Below, in pieces: positions 1-9,736 of a stretch of 64,000 nt of DNA. Source of the DNA: Hyphomicrobiales bacterium (GTDB lineage Bacteria; Pseudomonadota; Alphaproteobacteria; Rhizobiales; Rhizobiaceae); contig UCKS01000015.1 in the NCBI GenBank assembly GCA_900473045.1, positions 1 to 64,000 of the forward strand, in the 5' to 3' direction. Each line of letters opens with the position of its first letter. The first letter of the stretch is position 1. Both the position numbers and the translations under genes were made by a program. Under the pieces are notes generated by a model. That model saw nothing but the letters and a program-made list of their open reading frames with translations. It did no database searches and was not told the origin of the DNA.

Positions 1-395
1 CCGGGAATCTTCGAACAGAGCGTTCCGAGCGCTGCCCAGTTGGACACGTAGCCGGATGTAAACAACAGCGCCGATTCCTTGCCGTGCAAGTCGGCAAGCT
101 CGTGCTCGAGAAGAACATGATAGTGGTTGGTGCCCGAAATATTCCGGGTGCCTCCAGCACCCGCGCCACACTGGTCGATGGCGAGTTTCATCGCCTCGGT
201 GACTTTGGGGTGCTGGCCCATGCCAAGATAGTCGTTGGAACACCAGACTGTGACGTCCTGTTTCTCGCCGGCCGAATTGTAGCGGGTCGCCTTGGGGAAT
301 TGTCCGCTCTGGCGCTCCAGATCGGCAAAAACGCGGTAGCGGCCTTCCTGATGCAGGCCGTCCAACTCACCTTTAAAGAAACTCTCGAAATCCAT
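1..395 (-). CDS. hemA: 5-aminolevulinate synthase, N-terminal part (gene runs off the left edge)
   Basis: This encodes the first ~130 residues of the PLP-dependent enzyme that condenses glycine and succinyl-CoA to 5-aminolevulinate, the first step of heme synthesis in alphaproteobacteria. The reverse-strand protein begins MDFESFF and contains the highly conserved blocks [16 protein letters not shown] and [17 protein letters not shown], then [15 protein letters not shown]. Both are diagnostic of HemA rather than of other alpha-oxoamine synthases. A second ATG lies one codon upstream (398), and I chose the start that gives the usual MDFE. The perfect FNR/FixK palindrome just upstream implies induction at low oxygen, which fits heme demand for the cbb3 oxidase encoded next door. 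The C-terminal two thirds, including the PLP lysine, lie outside the window. Confidence 0.94.
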   Translation of the reverse strand, partial: MDFESFFKGELDGLHQEGRYRVFADLERQSGQFPKATRYNSAGEKQDVTVWCSNDYLGMGQHPKVTEAMKLAIDQCGAGAGGTRNISGTNHYHVLLEHELADLHGKESALLFTSGYVSNWAALGTLCSKIP

Positions 396-449
396 CATTG
401 TCTCCAGGAACTCCCACTTCGAAATCTATCAGCGTGCCAAATAAGCCCG

Positions 450-463
450 TTGATCGAAATCAA
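450..463. promoter_or_regulatory. FNR/FixK anaerobox upstream of hemA
   Basis: The 14-bp perfect palindrome TTGATCGAAATCAA matches the FNR/FixK consensus TTGAT-N4-ATCAA. Its centre is about 60 bp upstream of the hemA start. With the usual -41.5 activator position, transcription would begin near 415 and leave a leader of about 20 nt. Confidence 0.88.
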
Positions 464-755
464 TTGAAAACAGGAATTCAGGTCCAGTACAGGGATCGCG
501 GATGTGTACAGCCGTCTTATCAGACAGACCTCGGCGCGTGACGGGCGCATAGACAGGCAGCTTGCCTTGCCGAGGCGCAGACGACCGTGAGTTTCCTCAC
601 CATTATCACAATCTTTAGATCAGTCGGTGCCAGTCTGTGGAAGACATGCACAGTAATTCTTCTCTGTCTTGCCCTGCGCACCATCGTTTGAGCGCCACGT
701 GCGATAGCGTAGATAAGATGTTTTCGCACTGCCAACTGCCTGTTGCCGACCCTGT

Positions 756-1587
756 TCAATGTATCATGAAAACCGGAACCGCGGATCCCTCGATCATCGA
801 GCGGGTCACACCGCCGAAGATCCGTTCGCGAATCCTCGAGTGTCCGTAGGCTCCCATGACGATCATATCCGCAGCCATATCGACCGCGTGCTGCTGAATG
901 ACCTCGGCTACGGGCCTCCCCATCGATGTAAGTCGATCGACACCGACCACCCTGGAGTGGCGGGCAAGATAGCAGGCGACATCCGCGCCGGGTTCCTGTC
1001 CACTCTGGCAACGTCGGCCTTGGGATCGACCAGCACTATCCGAACAATCTCGGCTTGGCTGATAAAATCCAGAGCAGCTCTGACGGCGAGCGCTGCCTCA
1101 AGACTTGAATCCCACGCGACAATGACATTCTTGGGCCGCAGCGACATCTTCCCTGTATTGGGTGCAAACAAGATGGGACGTGCCGAGTTGAAGAGACACC
1201 CGTCCACCGCTCTTGATTTGAGGTCGGGATCGAGTTTAAGTCCCGCTCCCATCAAGGTCAGGTCAGAATATCTGGCTCGTTTGCCAAGCTCGTCGCCTGC
1301 AATTGCGGTCTCTATAAATCTTCCCTCTAGTGAGTACGAGATACCAGTCGCCGAGAGCCGGGTGGCGACACCTGTTACATAGGCATCGAGCTTCGCCTGC
1401 TCATCCTGTCGTTCGTCGACCCAGACGGCAGCGACGATACCCGCATCGCCCATTGGCGGCGGAGGTGCCAGCTGGACCACGACGACGGACAGGTGGGCAT
1501 CGACCTCCCGGCAAAGTTCGATCGCATCTTGCAAATCGTTATCCTCTGCCCCACCCGGACGACGGCTAGAATTGATTTGTACGACAT
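756..1587 (-). pseudogene. Universal stress protein (tandem Usp) broken by two frameshifts
   Basis: The sequence encodes a ~275-residue tandem UspA-type protein, but in three frames. The N-terminus MSYKSILAVV starts at 1587. The reading must then shift near 1545-1556 to reach DLQDAIELCREVDAHLSVVVV, and shift again near 989 to reach GADVACYLARH and the conserved tail MGAYGHSRIRERIFGGVTR, ending at 756. Both breaks fit single-base deletions. The C-terminal G-x2-G-x9-G(S/T)-like ATP-binding segment is intact in the last frame. An FNR/FixK box lies upstream, as is common for rhizobial usp genes in fix clusters. Either the gene is decaying or these are sequencing errors. Raw reads would decide. 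Confidence 0.82.
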
Positions 1588-1654
1588 GTCGGCTCTCCCG
1601 TTTGGCGGACCTCTCGCCTGTGAAGCGACTATATCCAGCCGCGGATCTGGGTCG

Positions 1655-1668
1655 TTGATCTGTATCAA
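1655..1668. promoter_or_regulatory. FNR/FixK anaerobox upstream of usp
   Basis: TTGATCTGTATCAA is a perfect TTGAT-N4-ATCAA palindrome centred ~74 bp upstream of the usp start at 1587. The predicted -41.5 geometry puts the transcript start near 1620. Confidence 0.87.
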
Positions 1669-1744
1669 AGTGAATGCAGCGAGGCGCTGCTAACCGAAGA
1701 ATTGGCGCTCAGTCAGGCTCCACCGAGTGTCACACCGAATACAC

Positions 1745-1882
1745 TCAGTCATCAAGGAGCACACGCTCCGCGGCTCCGTCCAAATCCTCATACTGGCCCG
1801 AACGAAGCGCCCAAACAAAGGCTCCAAGACCGAGCCCGCCGAGTAGTAGGGCAATTGGCATGAGGTAAAGAAGCGTTTCCAT
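1745..1882 (-). CDS. fixS: cbb3-type cytochrome oxidase assembly protein FixS/CcoS
   Basis: This is a 45-residue single-span membrane protein that reads METLLYLMPIALLLGGLGLG at its start and then an acidic tail with GQYEDLDGAAERVLLDD. The layout, with a hydrophobic N-terminal helix followed by a WALRSGQ(Y/F)EDL-like stretch, is the hallmark of CcoS/FixS, which is needed for cofactor insertion into the cbb3 oxidase. The ATG overlaps the fixI stop codon (TGATG), so it is translationally coupled as the last gene of fixGHIS. It is a typical length for the family. Confidence 0.93.
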   Translation of the reverse strand: METLLYLMPIALLLGGLGLGAFVWALRSGQYEDLDGAAERVLLDD

Positions 1883-4146
1883 CAGACTTCCACCATTTTG
1901 CGTCGACGATAGACACTTCGGAACATGCTTTTCGTCCCTCCCTCCCCCGCGGTCAGTCTCATAGCGTTTCCGATGACCAGCAACGAAGATCCAGACATGG
2001 CGATTGCTGCGATGAGCGGGGTAACGTGTCCCGTGATCGCTATGGGAACGGCGACGAGATTGTAGCCGACTGCCAAAGCGAAGTTCTGCCTGACCAATCT
2101 CTCGGCATGCCTGGCCAAGTTGAGAGACAGCGGAACTGCGTTCAAGCTGTTCCGAAGGAAAATGAAGTCCGCGGCACTTCGCCCAATGTCAGCAGCGGAG
2201 GCGGGAGCCATCGAAACGTGGGCGGCCATCATGGCTGGCGCGTCGTTGATACCATCGCCGACCATCAGCGCCCGTGCTCCCATCGCTTTTAGGTGCTGAA
2301 GTCTTTTTACCTTGTCGATGGGCAGGACGCCAGCACTGAAGGCATGAATCGTCAGTCGCGATGCGACCTGCGCCACTGCCGACTTGTTGTCGCCGGACAG
2401 GATCTCCAGGCGAACGCCCTCACGGCGCAATCGATCAACAGCTTCGCCGGCGTCCTGCCTGAGCACATCGATGAAATCGAACGACACAACCGTGACGCCA
2501 TCCTTGGACAGCACTGTTCCGACCGTCGTGTGGTTCGGCTGAAAGGGGAATGTTGCCCAGGAAGCCCGACCCAACCTCCAAATGTGCCCTCCCGACTTTC
2601 CCTCGACGCCCAATCCGGGAAGTTCTTTCACCGCCTCGAGCCGAACGGCGTTTGACATGTGAGAATGTGCTTTTGCAATAGCGCGGGAAAAGGGATGCAG
2701 CGACGAGCGCGCGAGCGCGACTGCAACCGCCAAGTCGTCGCCTGTATCCGATACAGGCCTGAGAAGAGGATTTCCGGTCGTCAATGTTCCTGTCTTGTCA
2801 AAGACGATTGTATCGGTTTCGGCAAGTCGCTCAAGCGCGCCGCCGTCCTTCATCATAATGCCATTCTCAAAAAGTCTGCGGGCAGCGACGACTTGCACGA
2901 TGGGAACCGCAAGCCCAAGCGCGCAGGGACAAGTAATGATCAGGACAGCGGTGGCAACGGTGATTGCATGGTGCCAGTCACCCGTGGCAATCATCCAACC
3001 GACGAAGGTTACCAGTGCAGTGAGATGCACTACAGGCGAGTACATTGCGGACGCCCTATCAGCCATACGTCTGTAAGTCCCTCGTCCCTGTTCCGCGGCC
3101 TCCATGAGGCCAACCATCTCGGCAAGGAACGAATCTTTCGCCGCAACGGTTGCTCTGATGATCAGAAGCCCCGAAAGGTTGTGTGTGCCCGCCAGGATTT
3201 CTGCTCCAGGTGAAACGCCTCGCGCCACGCTTTCACCCGTTGCCAGCGAGCAGTCCAACTCGGATTCACCCTCGGTGACCACGGCGTTGACCGGGATTCT
3301 GTCACCTGCCGAAATCATGAGTTCCATCCCTGGCTCTATCTGACCGATCGGCACGTACTCGCGGCTTCCGTCCGCAATGATACGGACGGCTCCGCGGGGT
3401 GATAAGCGGACGAGCCCACTCACCGCTGCGCGCGCCTTGTCCCGCATGACGTGGTCCAAAGTCCTTCCGATCAACAGGAAAAAGAGCAGTGAAACCGAGG
3501 CGTCGAAGTAAGCATGCTCTCCATGTGTGATGGTCTCGTAAAGGCTTGTCGCGTAGGCAAGAGACACGCCGACCGCAATCGGCACGTCCATATTCATTCG
3601 ACCGTGTCGCAGGGCGTTCCATGCCGAGCGAAAGTAGATGCGCCCGGCAAACACGATGACCGGAATTGCGATGAAAGCGGAAACCCAGTGGAAGAGGTCG
3701 CGGGTCGCGCCCTCCGCACCTGACCAGACCGATACCGAAAGGAGCATGATATTGCCCGTGGCAAATCCGGCGATAGCAACTGCCAGCAAAAGCTCGGAAA
3801 GGGTCTTATCCTTATCGGAGACGAAATCGTCCGTCAGGTGCGTTGGATAGCCGAGAGCATCCAACTTTTCGATCATCGGCGGCGCATCGGGCCCCCTCCA
3901 CTTAACCGAGACCCTTTTGGTCGAGAGATTCACTCGTGCCGAAATCACATTTCCCAGCGAAACCAATCCTTTTTCGACCGTAGACATGCACGCTGCACAA
4001 TGCATCGAGGGAATGGATAAATCGGTCTGGAACGTCTCGTCCCCAAGCTTCTTCGCAGCGAACATAATCTCGTCAGTTGAAGGGCCAGCCATCTTCAGGG
4101 ATTCAATATCCATCGCCCCTTCGGCGGAGGTTGCGCAGCAACTCAT
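1882..4146 (-). CDS. fixI: Copper-transporting P1B-type ATPase FixI/CcoI
   Basis: This membrane ATPase exports Cu(I) toward the periplasm to metallate the cbb3 oxidase. The 754-residue protein has an N-terminal heavy-metal domain with the MHCAAC motif (Cys at about residues 50 and 53), several membrane helices and the transmembrane CPC motif (ITCPCALGLAVP, about residue 405). It also has the phosphorylation motif DKTGTLT and the hinge motif GDGINDAP. An additional CC near the N-terminus (MSCC) may be a further metal site. The start overlaps the end of fixH by four bases (ATGA), and the stop overlaps the start of fixS. Length and gene order are standard for rhizobial fixGHIS. Confidence 0.95.
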   Translation of the reverse strand: MSCCATSAEGAMDIESLKMAGPSTDEIMFAAKKLGDETFQTDLSIPSMHCAACMSTVEKGLVSLGNVISARVNLSTKRVSVKWRGPDAPPMIEKLDALGYPTHLTDDFVSDKDKTLSELLLAVAIAGFATGNIMLLSVSVWSGAEGATRDLFHWVSAFIAIPVIVFAGRIYFRSAWNALRHGRMNMDVPIAVGVSLAYATSLYETITHGEHAYFDASVSLLFFLLIGRTLDHVMRDKARAAVSGLVRLSPRGAVRIIADGSREYVPIGQIEPGMELMISAGDRIPVNAVVTEGESELDCSLATGESVARGVSPGAEILAGTHNLSGLLIIRATVAAKDSFLAEMVGLMEAAEQGRGTYRRMADRASAMYSPVVHLTALVTFVGWMIATGDWHHAITVATAVLIITCPCALGLAVPIVQVVAARRLFENGIMMKDGGALERLAETDTIVFDKTGTLTTGNPLLRPVSDTGDDLAVAVALARSSLHPFSRAIAKAHSHMSNAVRLEAVKELPGLGVEGKSGGHIWRLGRASWATFPFQPNHTTVGTVLSKDGVTVVSFDFIDVLRQDAGEAVDRLRREGVRLEILSGDNKSAVAQVASRLTIHAFSAGVLPIDKVKRLQHLKAMGARALMVGDGINDAPAMMAAHVSMAPASAADIGRSAADFIFLRNSLNAVPLSLNLARHAERLVRQNFALAVGYNLVAVPIAITGHVTPLIAAIAMSGSSLLVIGNAMRLTAGEGGTKSMFRSVYRRRKMVEV

Positions 4147-4637
4147 TGGAACTCTCCGTTGCGGATAGTAATCCTGCGGACGTCGCGATAGGGACGCGTT
4201 CGTCCCACTTCGCTGTCGATCTGCACATTCCAGGTACCATCGCGCGACGCATGGGAGGCTTCGAATGTGTCATTGGGCGCTGGCTGCAACTCCACATGCC
4301 AATCCGCAGCCTCATAGGAAGGGTGACGAAACTGGATCGAGACTGAAGCGGGAAGCACAGGTTTGCCATCGCGGTCGGTCAAGGCATACTGGATCGTACC
4401 ATCGACGACCTTCAGGCTCGCTTTCCATTGAAGAGCGACCTGCTCCCGGCTCTGTTTCAGCCTGCCGTTGAATTCCTGGCTGGCGACGTAGCTGTTTCCC
4501 ACGACTAACCCGCCGAAGGAAGACCCAGCCAGCTGCGCCATTCCCAAATTGACCGCGATGATGACCCCAAAGAAGCTGATCATGATCACAAGCATATGCC
4601 GCCCCGTGAACTCTTTTGCGTGTCGTTGCGTGCTCAC
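4143..4637 (-). CDS. fixH: FixH, cbb3 oxidase maturation membrane protein
   Basis: This is a 164-residue protein with one N-terminal membrane helix (about residues 14-36, HMLVIMISFFGVIIAVNLGM) and a periplasmic domain with the GNSYVASQEFNGRL motif typical of FixH. FixH acts with FixI in copper delivery and cbb3 assembly. It overlaps fixG upstream and fixI downstream by four bases each, so the three are probably translationally coupled. I see no internal disruption. Confidence 0.94.
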   Translation of the reverse strand: MSTQRHAKEFTGRHMLVIMISFFGVIIAVNLGMAQLAGSSFGGLVVGNSYVASQEFNGRLKQSREQVALQWKASLKVVDGTIQYALTDRDGKPVLPASVSIQFRHPSYEAADWHVELQPAPNDTFEASHASRDGTWNVQIDSEVGRTRPYRDVRRITIRNGEFQ

Positions 4638-6211
4638 TGCAGATTCTCCGGTGAGTTAAAAGTGGCTGTGTATTCGGCGCGCTCACCCGTAGTGGTATCG
4701 GTGACGACGAACGAAAATGCATTCGCGCCGGCGGAAAGCTGTTTAGGATCAGCTTTGATGAACACCTTGAGTGTCTTTAGCCTATCGGGTTCCAGCGCCA
4801 CTTCAGTGGAGACCAAGCTCATCCCCTCATCTCCCGCCACCGTCATTGTCGCTCCAGGAAGCTGGTTATCCAGCTGGAGAACCACTTTCCTCGGCTGGGG
4901 GACCATGTTCAGCACCTTGACAGTGTAGCCATTTCGAATTGTCCCATCGGAAAGACGAACGAACTGTGGGTTACGGTCGTGGAGAACGTTCAATTCGAGG
5001 CGATCCCGGGTAGCGAGCGCGAACGCGATCGAAACACCAACGGCACTCCATGCTCCAAAGTAGATGAACGTGCGCAGGCGAAGCAGTTTCCGGATATTAA
5101 AGTGCGCAAGCTTGTCGGAGAAAGTCCCGTCTGTGTTGCGGACTAATTCGGGGGTAATCGCAGATGCGCCAGATCGAGTGGCGACAGCCATATTTGCGTT
5201 ATAATCGTTCAGCGTCGAGTAGCTGATGAGACCCTGTTCCTTTCCGAGACGCCCCATCACATCGTCGCAGGCGTCAATGCAAAGCGCGCATGTGATGCAT
5301 TCGAGCTGCTGCCCGTCCCGGATGTCAATGCCCATGGGGCAGACCGCGACGCACGCGTTGCAATCAACGCAGTCTCCAACGCTTGTTCCGGAAGCTATCG
5401 CTTTTTTTACATGCCTCGCACGCGGCTCACCTCGCCAGTCATTGTAGGTGACGGTGAGTGACGTCTCATCCAACATGGCTGCCTGAATGCGGGGCCATGG
5501 GCACATGTAAGTGCAGACCTGCTCGCGCATGAGCCCGCCAAAGACGTATGTGGTGGCCGTCAGGATGGCGACAGTCGCGTAGGCAGTGGGAATGGCATTC
5601 CCGGCGAGCAAATCCTTGGCCAGCGTTGGTGCATCCGCAAAGTAGAATATCCACGCGCCTCCGGTCAGTACGGCGACGACAAGCCATGTTGCGTGTTTGA
5701 CGGCTCGTATACGCAGCTTCGTGAAAGACCACGGCGCGGCATCAAGTTTCATACGAGCATTTCTGTCCCCCTCGAAATATCGCTCGATAACGAGAAACAG
5801 ATCAACCCAAACTGTCTGCGGACAGGCGTAACCGCACCAGGCTCGGCCGACTGTCGAGGTCAGCAAGAACAGCCCGATCCCGGCCATTACAAGAAGTCCC
5901 GCGACGTAGATGAATTCCTGCGGCCAGATTTCGATGAAGAAGAAATAGAAGCGACGGCTCGAAAGATCGATGAGTACGGCTTGATCGGGCGCGAACGGCC
6001 CCCGATCCCAACGAATCCATGGGACGAGGTAATATATGCCAAGTGTAATCGCCATCACGATCCACTTGAACTGCCGGAATGCACCTGAGGCTCGCTTTGG
6101 AAAAATCTTCTTGCGGCGCGCATACAGCGGCTTGCGGTTGGCGGCCGAGTTGCTTGCAATGGCGTCCAGTCGGGTTACTTCTTGATTCTGCATGGGCCGC
6201 CGACCTTTCAT
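4634..6211 (-). CDS. fixG: FixG/CcoG, membrane iron-sulfur protein for cbb3 assembly
   Basis: This 525-residue polyferredoxin-like membrane protein is implicated in cupric reductase activity during cbb3 biogenesis. It has multiple hydrophobic helices, a GRAWCGYACPQTVW segment and the bacterial 4Fe-4S ferredoxin region CVDCNACVAVCPMGIDIRD followed by CITCALCIDACD. It ends in an Ig-like periplasmic domain. The start could be the ATG at 6211 (MKGRRPMQN) or that at 6193 (MQNQEV). Rhizobial homologues often begin near the latter. It is the first gene of fixGHIS, preceded by an FNR/FixK box at 6281-6294 and by the fixP terminator. Confidence 0.95.
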   Translation of the reverse strand: MKGRRPMQNQEVTRLDAIASNSAANRKPLYARRKKIFPKRASGAFRQFKWIVMAITLGIYYLVPWIRWDRGPFAPDQAVLIDLSSRRFYFFFIEIWPQEFIYVAGLLVMAGIGLFLLTSTVGRAWCGYACPQTVWVDLFLVIERYFEGDRNARMKLDAAPWSFTKLRIRAVKHATWLVVAVLTGGAWIFYFADAPTLAKDLLAGNAIPTAYATVAILTATTYVFGGLMREQVCTYMCPWPRIQAAMLDETSLTVTYNDWRGEPRARHVKKAIASGTSVGDCVDCNACVAVCPMGIDIRDGQQLECITCALCIDACDDVMGRLGKEQGLISYSTLNDYNANMAVATRSGASAITPELVRNTDGTFSDKLAHFNIRKLLRLRTFIYFGAWSAVGVSIAFALATRDRLELNVLHDRNPQFVRLSDGTIRNGYTVKVLNMVPQPRKVVLQLDNQLPGATMTVAGDEGMSLVSTEVALEPDRLKTLKVFIKADPKQLSAGANAFSFVVTDTTTGERAEYTATFNSPENLQ

Positions 6212-6230
6212 TTCTTCCGGCCACGCTTGA

Positions 6231-6263
6231 AAAAAAAAGCTGGCATGAATCGATCATGCCAGC
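6231..6263 (-). terminator. Rho-independent terminator of the fixNOQP operon
   Basis: A perfect 10-bp stem (gctggcatga at 6239-6248 and its complement at 6254-6263) with a 5-nt loop is followed, on the minus strand, by eight consecutive T residues (6238-6231). It begins ~37 bp after the fixP stop. It overlaps the predicted fixG transcription start. Confidence 0.9.
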
Positions 6264-6280
6264 CGAGGGGAAGTGTGAAC

Positions 6281-6294
6281 TTGATCAAGATCAA
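6281..6294. promoter_or_regulatory. FNR/FixK anaerobox upstream of fixG
   Basis: TTGATCAAGATCAA is a perfect palindrome in the short gap between fixP and fixG. With an activator at -41.5, transcription of fixGHIS would begin near 6246, inside the fixP terminator hairpin. Confidence 0.9.
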
Positions 6295-6299
6295 GCAAT

Positions 6300-7166
6300 C
6301 TATTTTTCGCCACCTCCGAGCGAATGGACGAACGCCGCGAGTTCCTTAACTGTGGTTTCTCCCAGACGCGCATCCCAGGCAGGCATCACGCCGACGTGGG
6401 GTGTGCGGATTTGCGCAGCTATAGCTTCCTCGCCTGGTCCATAGAGCCAGATCGCGTCCGTCAGGTCCGGTGCGCCCATCTCCTTATTGCCTTTGGCGTT
6501 ATCGCCGTGACAGGCGGCGCAATTCTCCGCAAAGACGGCCTTGCCAGGTTCAATAAGCGATGCATTTTCTACAGGGACGGACAGGCTTGCGACAAAAGTA
6601 CTCACCTGAGATATTTGGTCGCCGTTAAGCACGTCTGTGAACGGCGGCATGACTGAGTCTCTCGTCTCACCGTCCTGGGTGAACCGGATACCATGGGCGA
6701 CCGTCTGCTGGATCTGGTCAGCAGTTCCCCCCCAGAGCCAGTCGTCGTCATTGAGGTTAGGGAAGCCTTTGGAACCCTCCGCACCGGAACCGTGACATTG
6801 GACGCAATTCAGTTTAAAAGCGGCGCTACCTGCAGCAACGGCGACGGTGCGAAGTTGTTCGTCGGCAAGAATGTCGTCAATCGACTTCTCTTTAATTGCC
6901 GTCATGTATCCGCCTTTCGCCATGTCAGCTTCGGCAAGTTCCTTCCTGACTTCGCCCCGGCTCGAGTAGCCTAGCAAGCCTTTTGTCGATCCTGTCAGAA
7001 GCGGCCAGGCTGGATAGGCGATCGCGTACAACAGTGCCCAGACAATCGTGATGTAGAACGTCCACACCCACCAGCGCGGCATGGGGTTGTCCAGCTCGCG
7101 GATGCCGTCCCATTCATGCCCGGTCGTAGGTACGCCGGATACTTCATCAATGTGCTTATCGCTCAT
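6300..7166 (-). CDS. fixP: cbb3 oxidase diheme cytochrome c subunit FixP/CcoP
   Basis: This membrane-anchored diheme c-type cytochrome passes electrons to FixO/FixN. The 288-residue protein has one N-terminal membrane helix (WWVWTFYITIVWALLYAIAY) and two class I heme sites, CVQCH and CAACH, each followed by a distal Met-containing segment (SVMPPF; GVMPAW). The ATG at 7166 is preferred over the in-frame ATG at 7175, because the Shine-Dalgarno GAAGG abuts the upstream one but sits nine bases from MSDKHIDE. The start overlaps the end of fixQ by 11 bases. The gene ends just before the terminator at 6231-6263. Confidence 0.95.
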   Translation of the reverse strand: MSDKHIDEVSGVPTTGHEWDGIRELDNPMPRWWVWTFYITIVWALLYAIAYPAWPLLTGSTKGLLGYSSRGEVRKELAEADMAKGGYMTAIKEKSIDDILADEQLRTVAVAAGSAAFKLNCVQCHGSGAEGSKGFPNLNDDDWLWGGTADQIQQTVAHGIRFTQDGETRDSVMPPFTDVLNGDQISQVSTFVASLSVPVENASLIEPGKAVFAENCAACHGDNAKGNKEMGAPDLTDAIWLYGPGEEAIAAQIRTPHVGVMPAWDARLGETTVKELAAFVHSLGGGEK

Positions 7167-7317
7167 CGCGGTCATCCTTCAAGGGAATGAGGGCGGCTTC
7201 AGCGCTGGCGTCTCGGCTTCCAGGGCGGAAGACGAATGCAGACGCGGAAATAAAAAATAACAGCATCGCCAGAAGGCCCCAGCTATCGGCAAACGCTCGC
7301 ATCGTGTGATAGTCCAT
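7156..7317 (-). CDS. fixQ: cbb3 oxidase small subunit FixQ/CcoQ
   Basis: This is a 53-residue single-span protein beginning MDYHTMRAFADSWGLLAMLLF, the typical CcoQ N-terminus, with a charged cytoplasmic tail. CcoQ stabilises the interaction of FixP with the FixNO core. The start at 7317 is chosen because AGGAGA lies directly upstream. The longer open frame extending to 7353 has no homologous sequence in its extra 12 residues. It lies between fixO (10-bp gap) and fixP (11-bp overlap). Confidence 0.93.
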   Translation of the reverse strand: MDYHTMRAFADSWGLLAMLLFFISASAFVFRPGSRDASAEAALIPLKDDRDER

Positions 7318-7327
7318 GGTTTTCTCC

Positions 7328-8059
7328 TCAGCGGTCGCCACCGGTCTCGTCATAGGTTTTGAAATCCACCAGCGTGCCGAGCATCTGGAGATAAGCCACC
7401 AGCGCGTCCATCTCGGTCAGCGCTTGCGGATCACCATCGAAGTCACCGCTTTTCGCCTTCGGGTAGCGGGCATCGAGCGCAGACGTGTCTGCGTCTGGAG
7501 TAGACTGGGTCTTCGCGTCTTCGACTGCGGCGTCGATCATCTCCTGCGTATATGGAACTCCCACTCGAGCATTTGCGGTGAGGTGTGCCGACAAGTCGTT
7601 GACCGGCAAGGGAGACGACTTCAGAAAAGCGTAGCTGGGCATGATTGACTCGGGCACCACCGACTGCGGGTCAATCAGGTGCTGGGCATGCCATTCGTTC
7701 GAATACCTTTCGCCAACTCTCGCGAGGTCAGGCCCAGTCCGCTTTGACCCCCATTGAAAAGGGTGGTCGTACATGGATTCTGCCGCCAGGCTATAGTGCC
7801 CGTAGCGTTCGACCTCGTCCCGGAATGGCCTGATCATCTGGCTGTGACAGACATAGCACCCTTCCCGCACGTAGATGTTGCGCCCAGCAAGTTCCAAAGG
7901 GGTGTAAGGACGCATACCTTCCACCTTTTCGATGGTGTTCTGCAGGTAAAACAGCGGGGCGATTTCTACGATGCCGCCGATGGTGACTACGAGAAGCGAA
8001 CCGATGAGAAGAAGCGTCGCATTGCGCTCGATAATCGCGTGTTTGTCCATTAAGGCCAT
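7328..8059 (-). CDS. fixO: cbb3 oxidase monoheme cytochrome c subunit FixO/CcoO
   Basis: This 243-residue membrane-anchored cytochrome c of the cbb3 oxidase has an N-terminal helix (about residues 13-38) and the heme site [12 protein letters not shown]. The sequence [18 protein letters not shown] is characteristic of CcoO. The ATG at 8059 has AGGAGC six bases upstream. Another in-frame ATG three codons later is less well placed. It is nine bases downstream of fixN in the same operon. Confidence 0.95.
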   Translation of the reverse strand: MALMDKHAIIERNATLLLIGSLLVVTIGGIVEIAPLFYLQNTIEKVEGMRPYTPLELAGRNIYVREGCYVCHSQMIRPFRDEVERYGHYSLAAESMYDHPFQWGSKRTGPDLARVGERYSNEWHAQHLIDPQSVVPESIMPSYAFLKSSPLPVNDLSAHLTANARVGVPYTQEMIDAAVEDAKTQSTPDADTSALDARYPKAKSGDFDGDPQALTEMDALVAYLQMLGTLVDFKTYDETGGDR

Positions 8060-8068
8060 GTCGGGCTC

Positions 8069-9679
8069 CTATTCGGCAGGCTGCAGGGAAGGAAGCGCTC
8101 CGCCGATCGGGGCTTCGTCGCGTTGATATCCAAGGATGGTCATTGTGATGTTGAAGGCCATCAGAAGCGCTCCCGCGAGGAACAGAGCACCACCGAGCGC
8201 ACGGATCAGATAGTAGGGGTGGAGAGCCGCCACGCTTTCGACGAACGAGTAGACGAGGAATCCTTGTTCATCATGTTCACGCCACATCAGGCCCTGCTGG
8301 ATCCCGGAAACCCACATGACTGCCGCGTAGACCACGATCCCAAGGGTCGCCAGCCACAGGTGCCAGCTCACCATGCGCAATGAGTAAAGGCGTTCCCGGT
8401 TCCAAAGTTTTGGAACCATGTAGTAGAGCGCGGCGAATGCGATCAGACCGTTCCAGCCGAGTGCACCCGAATGCACGTGCCCAATGGTCCAGTCCGTATA
8501 GTGCGACAGCGAGTTCACTGTCTTAATCGACATCATAGGCCCTTCAAAGGTCGACATGCCGTAGAAAGCGATTGCGGCCACCATCATGCGGATGATCGGG
8601 TCGGTGCGGAGTTTGTCCCAAGCGCCGGACAAAGTCATAAGACCATTGATCATGCCACCCCAGGAAGGCATCCACAGCATAATCGAAAATACCATACCGA
8701 GCGTCTGTGCCCAGTCCGGGAGTGCTGTGAAATGGAGGTGATGCGGGCCTGCCCAGATATAGAGAAAAATCAGCGCCCAAAAGTGGATAATGGACAGACG
8801 GTAGGAATAAACCGGGCGGTTGGCCTGCTTAGGCACAAAGTAATACATCATGCCAAGGAAACCCGCGGTCAGGAAAAATCCGACGGCGTTATGGCCATAC
8901 CACCACTGGGTTAGTGCATCCTGAACACCGGAGAACGCCGAATAGCTCTTCGAACCGAGGAACGACACAGGCATGCTGAGGTTATTGACGAGGTGTAGCA
9001 TCGCCACGGTGACGATGAAGGCAAGGTAGAACCAGTTGGCCACGTAGATGTGGGGTTCCTTGCGCTTGACGATGGTTCCAAGGAAGACGACGAGGTAGGC
9101 AACCCACACGATAGTCAACCAGATATCGACGTACCACTCTGGTTCAGCGTATTCGCGGCTCTCAGAAATACCTAGAAGATAACCCGTGGCGGCCATCACA
9201 ATGAAAAGCTGGTATCCCCAGAAGACGAACCAAGCCAAATCACCGCCAAATAAACGCGCTCGCGAGGTTCTCTGAACGACGTACAGCGACGTACAGATGA
9301 GAGCGTTTCCACAAAAGGCGAAGATGACGCCGGAAGTGTGTAGCGGCCGCATCCGACCAAAGTTAAACCACGGCTCAATGTTCAATTCGGGATAGGTAAG
9401 CTGCAGCGCGACGACGACGCCAACGAGCAGTCCTACAACCGCCCAAAACATTGTGGCGATCACACCAAAGCGTATAGGGCCGTCCATGTAGGCTGATTGA
9501 TCTATTGGAGCAGCACGCTGGAAGTTTTCCCGACGTAACAGGCCGATGACGAAAACCACCAATACGATGGCCAAAACCCACATGTGGTTGGCGAATGCCG
9601 TGTCGTGCGCGAAGGCCGCCGCAAGTACGGCGAGGAAGGCGAAGCCCCCCAGACTGACGATTGACGTTGCATGCCTCAT
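8069..9679 (-). CDS. fixN: cbb3-type cytochrome c oxidase catalytic subunit FixN/CcoN
   Basis: This is the catalytic heme-copper subunit of the high-affinity cbb3 oxidase, used to respire at very low oxygen. The 536-residue protein has about twelve membrane helices and conserved histidine segments: [15 protein letters not shown] (heme ligand), [17 protein letters not shown] (CuB region), [15 protein letters not shown] (CuB His pair) and [15 protein letters not shown] (heme ligands). The open frame extends 60 codons further upstream, but [13 protein letters not shown] at 9679 is the natural start and has GGGGAT just upstream. The extension would cross the promoter. It is the first gene of fixNOQP and is controlled by the anaerobox at 9737-9750. 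Confidence 0.96.
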   Translation of the reverse strand: MRHATSIVSLGGFAFLAVLAAAFAHDTAFANHMWVLAIVLVVFVIGLLRRENFQRAAPIDQSAYMDGPIRFGVIATMFWAVVGLLVGVVVALQLTYPELNIEPWFNFGRMRPLHTSGVIFAFCGNALICTSLYVVQRTSRARLFGGDLAWFVFWGYQLFIVMAATGYLLGISESREYAEPEWYVDIWLTIVWVAYLVVFLGTIVKRKEPHIYVANWFYLAFIVTVAMLHLVNNLSMPVSFLGSKSYSAFSGVQDALTQWWYGHNAVGFFLTAGFLGMMYYFVPKQANRPVYSYRLSIIHFWALIFLYIWAGPHHLHFTALPDWAQTLGMVFSIMLWMPSWGGMINGLMTLSGAWDKLRTDPIIRMMVAAIAFYGMSTFEGPMMSIKTVNSLSHYTDWTIGHVHSGALGWNGLIAFAALYYMVPKLWNRERLYSLRMVSWHLWLATLGIVVYAAVMWVSGIQQGLMWREHDEQGFLVYSFVESVAALHPYYLIRALGGALFLAGALLMAFNITMTILGYQRDEAPIGGALPSLQPAE

Positions 9680-9736
9680 GAAAAATCCCCGACTCTTTGA
9701 CTGTTGGAGATTTCCCTCATTCGGATCGGCTCGGCC

